Assembly (NCBI GenBank): GCA_905233965.1
Contig: CAJOFG010000097.1
Span: 2,598-12,164 of the forward strand
Direction of reading: 5' to 3'
Length of the DNA stretch: 9,567 nucleotides
Origin: an uncultured Selenomonadaceae bacterium
Lineage (GTDB): Bacteria; Bacillota; Negativicutes; Selenomonadales; Selenomonadaceae
Shown: piece by piece, positions 1 through 5,441 of the stretch
How positions within the stretch are numbered: position 1 is the first letter of the stretch
Layout of the letters: every line of letters begins with the position of its first letter
Notes under the pieces: model-generated
Database searches by the model: none
What the model saw: the letters and a program-made list of their open reading frames with translations, nothing else
Told to the model about the DNA's origin: nothing
Translations under genes and position numbers: made by a program

Positions 1-356
1 TGGTCGAGTTTACGACTTTTGAAGAATGTTTTGACGAACTCAAAGCCGGCAAAGTCGATGCACTGGTGAACGACAGACCGGTAAACGACTACTACATCAC
101 GAAGAACGGAATTACAAATTTAAAAACGCTCGACGAACTTTTGACTTCCGAAGATTACGGAATTGCCGTCGCGAAAAATAATCCGCAGTTGTTGAAAAAA
201 ATAAATGCCGCGCTCCGAAAGTTGAAAGGGTCCGGCGAATACAGAAAAATTTTTGACAAGTGGTTCGTCGAAGTGCGAACAAGACCTTGGGCAAGATACG
301 GACAGACAACATCGGGGGGGGGCAGTGATACCCCGACGTTAAACGAAGACCGATAA
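1..356 (+). CDS. Family 3 solute-binding protein, C-terminal part (5' end outside window)
   Basis: The 117 readable residues (first full codon at base 3) match the second half of bacterial extracellular solute-binding proteins of family 3, the periplasmic or lipid-anchored receptors of polar amino-acid ABC transporters. Visible hallmarks are the 'LKAGKVDALVNDRPV' segment, followed by 'LTSEDYGIAVAKNNPQLL' and the C-terminal helix 'LKGSGEYRKIFDKWF'. In characterised members the Asp in the 'xDxPV' segment (codon 72-74 here) contacts the ligand amino group, so an amino-acid ligand is likely. The gene ends 26 bases before the sensor kinase, so it may deliver the ligand to import, to sensing, or to both. 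The fold normally ends just after 'KWF'. Here some 26 more residues follow, rich in Arg, Thr and Gly, and they include a run of nine G bases. Signal peptide and N-terminal lobe are outside the window. The family call is firm; the exact ligand is inferred. Confidence 0.86.
   Translation, partial: VEFTTFEECFDELKAGKVDALVNDRPVNDYYITKNGITNLKTLDELLTSEDYGIAVAKNNPQLLKKINAALRKLKGSGEYRKIFDKWFVEVRTRPWARYGQTTSGGGSDTPTLNEDR
312..336 (+). other. Nine-G tract with a short inverted repeat
   Basis: Bases 314-322 are nine consecutive G. TCGGGG (312-317) is the exact reverse complement of CCCCGA (331-336), giving a 6-bp stem with a 13-base loop; the G run also allows slipped pairings. It lies inside the last codons of the solute-binding protein gene, shortly before the kinase gene. 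No T run follows (an A run does), so it does not look like an intrinsic terminator. A role in mRNA stability or in setting expression between the two genes is possible but not shown. Confidence 0.35.
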
Positions 357-367
357 AAAAATCGTCC

Positions 368-372
368 GGAGG
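368..372 (+). promoter_or_regulatory. Ribosome binding site of the hybrid kinase gene
   Basis: A perfect GGAGG lies 10 bases before ATG 383 in the short gap after the solute-binding protein gene. It fixes the kinase start and shows that the kinase is translated independently of the gene before it. Confidence 0.85.
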
Positions 373-382
373 AAAAATTTTA

Positions 383-3300
383 ATGCCGAAAAAAATTATC
401 GACACCTTGAAAAAATTTCCGGAAAAATTCGGAATGAATACGATAAACGTTGTCGGCTTTGCGATATTTTTCGTCGCGGTCGTCGTTTTGAATTTCAATC
501 TGTTCATCAACATGACGACCGGACAGACAGAGGAAGTCGGCAGACTTCAAATGCAGTCCGTTTGTTTCGAGTTGGAAAATTTCGTAAAACCTTCCGAAGC
601 TTACACGAAACAAATTGCCGCCGGAATTGAACAGCGAATGGCGGCGGGAGCGTCCCGCGACGAAATTTTCGATTTCGTTTGGGAGGAAACGAAAGATACA
701 AGAATTTTGGCTGACGATCCGACTTTCTGCGTTTACGCCGCCGGACCGGATTGGCACGCCGTCCCGGAAGTGCCGGACGATTACAACCCGACGGACAGAA
801 TTTGGTATCAAACGGCGATTGCAAATCCGGGAAAAGCAAATTTCACCGAACCGTACACAGACATTGTGACTAATGAGGCGTTCATAACTCTTTCGCTCAC
901 TCTGCCCGATTCAAAAACCGTCGTCGCGTCCGACTACAGCCTTTCCCAACTCAACAAATTTCTTTCCGTCATAACCGAAAATTCCGAAGCAAAAATTTTG
1001 GTCACGACCGGCAAGGGGAACATAATCGCTTACCGGTCCGGAAATTTTTTGGGAAAAAATATTTCCGAAGTTTTGCCGGAGTACGAAAAAATTTTTCAAC
1101 AACTTTCAACTTCCGACAACGGCGACATCACTTTGAACTCAACCGGATATTTTCAAACCGTTCTGACTGCAAAAACTTCAAACGATTGGTGCATAATTTT
1201 GGTTGAAGACAATCTCGCATTTTACAACCAAATTTATTGGCAAATGATGATAACCGGTTCGATTAACGTAATGCTGATTCTGTTTATCGCCTTCATTTAC
1301 TTCAACAGTATCAGACGCAGAGTAAGAGCCGAAAACGCACAAACGGAGGGCGCGAAATTTTTTATCGGCGTGTCCGACGACGTGAATTTTAAGATGACAG
1401 AAATTTTGCGTCTTATTCAAAATGCCGACGAAAAAAAATCTGACGGAAAAATTTCGGAGATAAAGCGCGAAGTCGAAAAAATTCACGACGAATTGAATAA
1501 AGTTGCCGACGGTTTGAAAGTTGCCGCACTCAATCCGGTTGAACAGGTTGCCGAACAAGAAATTACCGAGGACTTGAAACTTTCAAAAACCGGGCGGCGC
1601 GTTCGACTTCAAATTATCTCCGTCCTCTGCGTCGCCATGATTTTTACTCTCGCTCTCGGAGTGCAAACCGCGATAAGTCGGGGAAATTCGCAAATCAATC
1701 GCGAAATTGATCGCTACGAAAATGTTTTGACAAACTTTATCGACGGCAACAAAACAATTTTCCGAATCATGGCAACCGAAGTTGCCGAACACGCCGACGC
1801 ACTCGAAAACGGAAGTCCGGAAAACGTCGTCGCATTTTTGCGTGAGTTGAAAAAAAATTATCCGGAAATTTTCGTGGCGTATGTCGCAAATCCTTACAAA
1901 GAAAATCAAATTTTGGTCAGCAACGATTGGAGACCGAAACGCGGTTGGAGAGTTGCCGACGAACCTTGGTATAAAAATACGGACAAGACCGACGGCGCAA
2001 TTTCAATTTCAAATCCCTACTACAACGAATTGAACGGAAGATACTGCATTTCGCTGACGACGGCGATTTACAAACGCAGCGGAGAGTTTGTCGGAATTTT
2101 CGGCGCAGATTTTTACCTCGACAGACTTTTAAGCGCAATGTCCGGCTCCTACTCGACGAACGCCGGAGGAAGTGCCTGGAATCAATATGTTTTCATCGCC
2201 GACAAAAACGGCGGACTGCTGAATCACCCGAACCCGAAATACAAATTGTCCGTGACGAATATAACCGATATAAAGGACACGGAATATCGTTCGCTTTACG
2301 ACTCTTTTGAACCGGAGTACCTCAAAAATTACGAAGGCGTTCACATTGTTGCCGGCGCGAAAAAAAATAACGCAACCGGTTTTTCCGTCGTCGCCGTCGA
2401 ACGCTGGAGCAGTGTTTACGGCGTGAATATAATTTTACTGTCAACCGCAATTATTTTGCTCTTCGGAATCGGAATGGTCGCCGTTCAATATTTGATGAAT
2501 CAACTTTTCCGTTGGCAGGACGATGTAAATTTAAAACTTCGCGAATCGGCGGATAAAGCGATAGCCGCCGGTCTTGCGAAATCAAAATTCCTCGCGCAGA
2601 TGAGTCACGAAATCCGAACGCCGATTAACGCGGTTATCGGAATGAACGAAATGATTTTACGCGAATCGACGGAGCCGGCGATAAAAAAATATGCGGCTGA
2701 CGTTGCGTCCGGCAGTGAAAATCTTTTGAGCCTGATTAACGATATTTTGGACTTCTCGAAAATCGAATCCGGCAAAATGGAACTCGTGCCGACGAATTAC
2801 GAAATCGGTTCACTTCTCAACGACTTGGTGAACATGATTGAGCCGCGCGCGAAGAAAAAGAATTTGAAATTCAACGTCGAAGTCGATCCGAATATCCCGA
2901 CGGAATTTTACGGCGACGTTGTGAGAATCCGGCAAATCATCACAAACTTTTTGACGAACGCGGTCAAGTACACGCCGAACGGACAAGTTGATTTTATCGT
3001 TACCGGAGAAAAAACCGGCGACGACGAATTTAATCTTTGCGTTCACGTCAAGGATACCGGAATAGGATTGAAAACGCAGGACAAAGAAAAATTGTTCGAC
3101 GACTTCTCGCGGTTCGACTCGGTTAAGAATCAAAATATTGAAGGTACCGGCTTGGGCTTGGCGATAACTCGAAAACTCGTTGAGCAAATGGGCGGTAAAA
3201 TCGAAGTTGAAAGTGTTTACGGCGAAGGCTCGACTTTCACGGTGACTTTGCCGCAAAAAATCATAAATCCGGATCCGCTCGGTGACTACGCCGAATTTTT

Positions 3301-4615
3301 GAAAAACTCTTACAGGGAGCGCGAAAAATATCAAGCCGAATTTACCGCGCCGAATGCCGAAATTTTGGTCGTCGATGACAACGAAACAAATTTGGTTGTC
3401 GTTCGCGGACTTCTCAAGCAGACGAAAATTAAAATCACAACCGTTTTGAGCGGCACGGAATGTTTGGAAGAAATCACGAAAAAACATTACGATATAATTT
3501 TTCTTGACCACATGATGCCGGAGCCGGACGGCGTGGAAACTTTGCACCGCGCAAAAAATTTGGAGAACAATCTTTGCAAAAATTCTCCCTGCATAATTTT
3601 GACGGCGAACGCCATAAGCGGGGCGCGCGAAATGTTCATGAAAGAAGGGTTCGACGACTACATCAGCAAACCGATTGACGCGCACAAACTCGAAACCATG
3701 TTGATAAAATATTTGCCGGAGGAAAAAGTTATAATCGCCGGCGAAAATTCGGACGAAGAGCCGGAAAAAATTCCTCAACCGGAAGAAAATTCCGGCGGCG
3801 TTAAAAATCACAAGGGTTTAATCGACGTTGAACTCGGCTTGCAGTACAGCGCGGAAATGATTGAAATTTATCAAGACGTTTTGCAAACTTATTGCACGCT
3901 CGGCGAAGAAAAACGCCGGGAAATTATCGACACGTTCGACGCGGAGGATTGGAAAAATTATACCGTTTACGTCCACTCGCTGAAATCGACTTCGATGACA
4001 ATCGGCGCGGCGGAACTTTCCGACCTTGCAAAAAAACTTGAGGATGCCGGCAGAAGTTACACGACGGAAAACAATACCGACGCATTGAATTTTATCCGGG
4101 CGAATCACGAAAAACTTTTGCAACTTCACGAAAAAGTTGTTGCGGAAGGTTTTGGAATTTTGAAGGAAATCGACGAGTCGGAAAAAATTTCTCAACCGGA
4201 TAAAATCGAAGAGCCGGAAAAAAATTCCGTCGGCATTGAAAATCACAAAGGTTTAATCGACGTTGAAACCGGTTTGCAGTACAGCGCGGAAATGATTGAA
4301 ATTTATCGGGACGTTTTGCAAACTTATTGCACGTCCGGCGAAGAGAAACGCGCAGAACTTGCGGAGAGTTTCGGCGCGGAGGATTGGAAAAATTATTCCG
4401 CGCAAGTCCGGTCGTTGCAATCCGAATCAATGACAATCGGCGCGGGCGAACTTTCCGACCTTGCGAAAAAAATTGAGAGCGCGGCAAAAAAATCAGCGAC
4501 GGAGAACGACACCGACGCATTGAATTTTATCCGGGCGAATCACGAAAAACTTTTGCAACTTCACGAAAAAGTTGTTGCGGAAGGTTTTGGAATTTTGAAG
4601 GAAATCGACAAATGA
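383..4615 (+). CDS. Membrane-bound hybrid histidine kinase with two Cache sensors, receiver and tandem Hpt domains
   Basis: This 1410-residue sensor kinase should phosphorylate itself and pass the phosphate through its own receiver and Hpt. Order: TM1 (about 21-42), extracytoplasmic Cache 1 (45-285), TM2 (286-307), cytoplasmic linker (311-408), TM3 (409-427), Cache 2 (430-680), TM4 (681-705), HisKA with His742 in 'MSHEIRTP', HATPase with N box (N855, N859), G1 'DTGIGL' (891-896) and G2 'GTGLGLA' (921-927). The receiver (993-1110) has D998/D999, phospho-site D1042, T1074 and K1096. Hpt 1 (about 1147-1262) has His1198; Hpt 2 (about 1292-1407) has Arg1343 there instead. Cache 1 keeps the amino-acid sensor pattern Y134, R139, W141, Y158, D160, D184; Cache 2 does not. 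The linker resembles a dead HisKA helix (Asp332 at the His position). ATG 383 follows a GGAGG, and the gene overlaps the response regulator by 4 bases. Domain calls are firm; the ligand and the linker origin are inferred. Confidence 0.95.
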   Translation: MPKKIIDTLKKFPEKFGMNTINVVGFAIFFVAVVVLNFNLFINMTTGQTEEVGRLQMQSVCFELENFVKPSEAYTKQIAAGIEQRMAAGASRDEIFDFVWEETKDTRILADDPTFCVYAAGPDWHAVPEVPDDYNPTDRIWYQTAIANPGKANFTEPYTDIVTNEAFITLSLTLPDSKTVVASDYSLSQLNKFLSVITENSEAKILVTTGKGNIIAYRSGNFLGKNISEVLPEYEKIFQQLSTSDNGDITLNSTGYFQTVLTAKTSNDWCIILVEDNLAFYNQIYWQMMITGSINVMLILFIAFIYFNSIRRRVRAENAQTEGAKFFIGVSDDVNFKMTEILRLIQNADEKKSDGKISEIKREVEKIHDELNKVADGLKVAALNPVEQVAEQEITEDLKLSKTGRRVRLQIISVLCVAMIFTLALGVQTAISRGNSQINREIDRYENVLTNFIDGNKTIFRIMATEVAEHADALENGSPENVVAFLRELKKNYPEIFVAYVANPYKENQILVSNDWRPKRGWRVADEPWYKNTDKTDGAISISNPYYNELNGRYCISLTTAIYKRSGEFVGIFGADFYLDRLLSAMSGSYSTNAGGSAWNQYVFIADKNGGLLNHPNPKYKLSVTNITDIKDTEYRSLYDSFEPEYLKNYEGVHIVAGAKKNNATGFSVVAVERWSSVYGVNIILLSTAIILLFGIGMVAVQYLMNQLFRWQDDVNLKLRESADKAIAAGLAKSKFLAQMSHEIRTPINAVIGMNEMILRESTEPAIKKYAADVASGSENLLSLINDILDFSKIESGKMELVPTNYEIGSLLNDLVNMIEPRAKKKNLKFNVEVDPNIPTEFYGDVVRIRQIITNFLTNAVKYTPNGQVDFIVTGEKTGDDEFNLCVHVKDTGIGLKTQDKEKLFDDFSRFDSVKNQNIEGTGLGLAITRKLVEQMGGKIEVESVYGEGSTFTVTLPQKIINPDPLGDYAEFLKNSYREREKYQAEFTAPNAEILVVDDNETNLVVVRGLLKQTKIKITTVLSGTECLEEITKKHYDIIFLDHMMPEPDGVETLHRAKNLENNLCKNSPCIILTANAISGAREMFMKEGFDDYISKPIDAHKLETMLIKYLPEEKVIIAGENSDEEPEKIPQPEENSGGVKNHKGLIDVELGLQYSAEMIEIYQDVLQTYCTLGEEKRREIIDTFDAEDWKNYTVYVHSLKSTSMTIGAAELSDLAKKLEDAGRSYTTENNTDALNFIRANHEKLLQLHEKVVAEGFGILKEIDESEKISQPDKIEEPEKNSVGIENHKGLIDVETGLQYSAEMIEIYRDVLQTYCTSGEEKRAELAESFGAEDWKNYSAQVRSLQSESMTIGAGELSDLAKKIESAAKKSATENDTDALNFIRANHEKLLQLHEKVVAEGFGILKEIDK
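3787..4174 (+). repeat. Tandem repeat unit 1 (intact Hpt coding segment)
   Basis: This is the first of two direct copies, offset by 435 bases (145 residues), that encode the two Hpt domains at the kinase C-terminus. Its copy has the phospho-accepting His1198 (codon 3974-3976) followed by Lys1201, as in working Hpt domains. Its last 99 bases (4076-4174) are identical to 4511-4609 in unit 2, while the middle of the unit has diverged. Confidence 0.92.
4222..4609 (+). repeat. Tandem repeat unit 2 (degenerate Hpt coding segment)
   Basis: This is the second direct copy of the Hpt segment. The residue aligned with His1198 is Arg1343 (codon CGG at 4409-4411), and the conserved Lys is Gln1346, so this copy should not carry phosphate. 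Bases 4511-4609 are identical to the end of unit 1. The end of the unit also holds the AAGGA that likely serves the next gene. Confidence 0.92.
4598..4602 (+). promoter_or_regulatory. Probable ribosome binding site of the double-receiver regulator
   Basis: AAGGA lies 9 bases before ATG 4612, inside the last codons of the kinase gene. Together with the 4-base ATGA overlap it supports translation of the regulator coupled to the kinase. The same bases occur at the end of repeat unit 1 but without an ATG after them. Confidence 0.6.
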
Positions 4616-5226
4616 GGTATGACCCCCAATCGGGAATCACAATCTTGGCTATCGACGACGACCAAATTATTTTAACCGTCATCTCCCGGCTCGTTAAAGC
4701 GAAGTTGCCGTGGAATATTTTGACGGCGAATACCGCGTCGAAAGGTTTGCAATATCTCCGCAAGCAACCGATACACCTTGTCCTGCTCGATATAAATATG
4801 CCGAACGTGGACGGGTTCAAAACGCTGGACTTAATCCAATATCAGGAGGAGTTCAACGGAATACCGGTTGTATTCGTCACTTCGCAAATCGACTCGAAAA
4901 CCGTCGTCAAGGCGCGAATGGCAAACATCGACGACTACATCAAAAAGCCGATTGTCCCGAAAGAAATGGTCGAACGAATCACCGGCTTTATAAAAAAATA
5001 TGTCAAGTTTCAATTCCTTGCAATCGACGACGAACCGATACCGCGCAAACTTATCAAAGCGTCGCTGGAAAAAATTTTTCCGTACAACGTCGAAGTTTTC
5101 ACCGCAAACTCGGCGACGGAGGGATTGAAAATAATCGACGAGAACGAAATAAATTTGTTGATAGTCGATGACGAAATGCCGGTGATAGACGGGTTGCGAA
5201 TGATTGAAATGCTCCGGGCGCGTTAA
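4612..5226 (+). CDS. Double-receiver response regulator, second receiver cut short by in-frame TAA
   Basis: The 204-residue product is likely the phosphate acceptor for the kinase that it overlaps by 4 bases (ATGA). Receiver 1 (about 9-128) looks complete: acidic pocket D15/D16, phospho-site D60 in 'LLDINMP', T90 and K112. Receiver 2 (from about 133) starts normally with D139/D140 and phospho-site D186 in 'IVDDEMP', then stops after its third helix at TAA 5224-5226. It therefore lacks strands 4 and 5, the last helices and the conserved Lys. The two receivers resemble each other ('FTANSATEGLK' versus 'LTANTASKGLQ'), which suggests an internal duplication. There is no DNA-binding, enzymatic or other output domain, so if functional it would act by protein contact or as a phosphate relay or sink. 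The missing part of receiver 2 continues in the same frame after the stop (5227-5397). Receiver 1 could work alone; receiver 2 as shown should not fold fully. Confidence 0.88.
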   Translation: MRYDPQSGITILAIDDDQIILTVISRLVKAKLPWNILTANTASKGLQYLRKQPIHLVLLDINMPNVDGFKTLDLIQYQEEFNGIPVVFVTSQIDSKTVVKARMANIDDYIKKPIVPKEMVERITGFIKKYVKFQFLAIDDEPIPRKLIKASLEKIFPYNVEVFTANSATEGLKIIDENEINLLIVDDEMPVIDGLRMIEMLRAR

Positions 5227-5397
5227 GAGCCGGTAAACATTCCGGTAATTTTCATGCCGGGCGAACTCAGCGCGGAGGACAGAGATCGCGTCGTTAAATT
5301 GGGACTTCAACATTTCGCGGAAAAACCTTTCAAGCCGAACGATTTACTCGACTCGGCAATGGCGGCACTGAATTTGCAACCGCCGCCGGAATTTTAA
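5227..5397 (+). pseudogene. Severed C-terminal part of the second receiver domain
   Basis: Reading on in the frame of the regulator after its TAA gives 56 open codons up to a second TAA at 5395-5397. They encode what receiver 2 lacks: strand 4 'NIPVIFMPG', helix 4 'LSAEDRDRVVKLG', then 'HFAEKPFKPNDLL' with the conserved Lys (codon 5323-5325) and the final helix. Aligned with receiver 1, the stop falls on Glu79 and 'NIPVIF' falls on 'GIPVVF', so the join needs no gap. A single GAA-to-TAA change would explain it. The usual Thr/Ser of strand 4 is Pro here, so even the uninterrupted receiver 2 may have been atypical. No ribosome site precedes the only internal ATG (5254), so separate translation is unlikely. 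Alternatives are a sequencing error or stop readthrough. Confidence 0.85.
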
Positions 5398-5426
5398 ACA
5401 ACTTTTTAAGCAAACGATTTATTAAC

Positions 5427-5431
5427 GGAGG
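5427..5431 (+). promoter_or_regulatory. Ribosome binding site that sets the TTG start of valS
   Basis: GGAGG stands 10 bases before TTG 5442, the same spacing as at the kinase gene. No ATG or GTG in the valS frame lies at a workable distance, so this site decides the start. Confidence 0.85.
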
Positions 5432-5441
5432 TAAAAAAATT

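Noticed and set aside
253..290. TTGACA at 253-258 as a promoter for the kinase gene
   Set aside because: No TATAAT-like box at 16-18 bases spacing, and the TTGACA is part of the conserved 'IFDKWF' coding segment.
1431..1438. Eight-A run in the kinase linker as a programmed frameshift or slippage site
   Set aside because: The reading frame continues normally through all later domains and no alternative frame yields a meaningful product; A runs of this size recur in other genes here, such as 8864-8871.
2810..3811. Long antisense open frame across the kinase HATPase and receiver region
   Set aside because: It lies fully opposite well-supported kinase domains, and its translation shows no known motif. 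Such frames arise because the sense codons TTA, CTA and TCA are rare here.
5395..5430. AT-rich gap before valS as promoter or terminator
   Set aside because: No inverted repeat followed by T residues. A -10-like TTTATT at 5418-5423 would put the transcript start at or in the ribosome site, and no -35 box fits.
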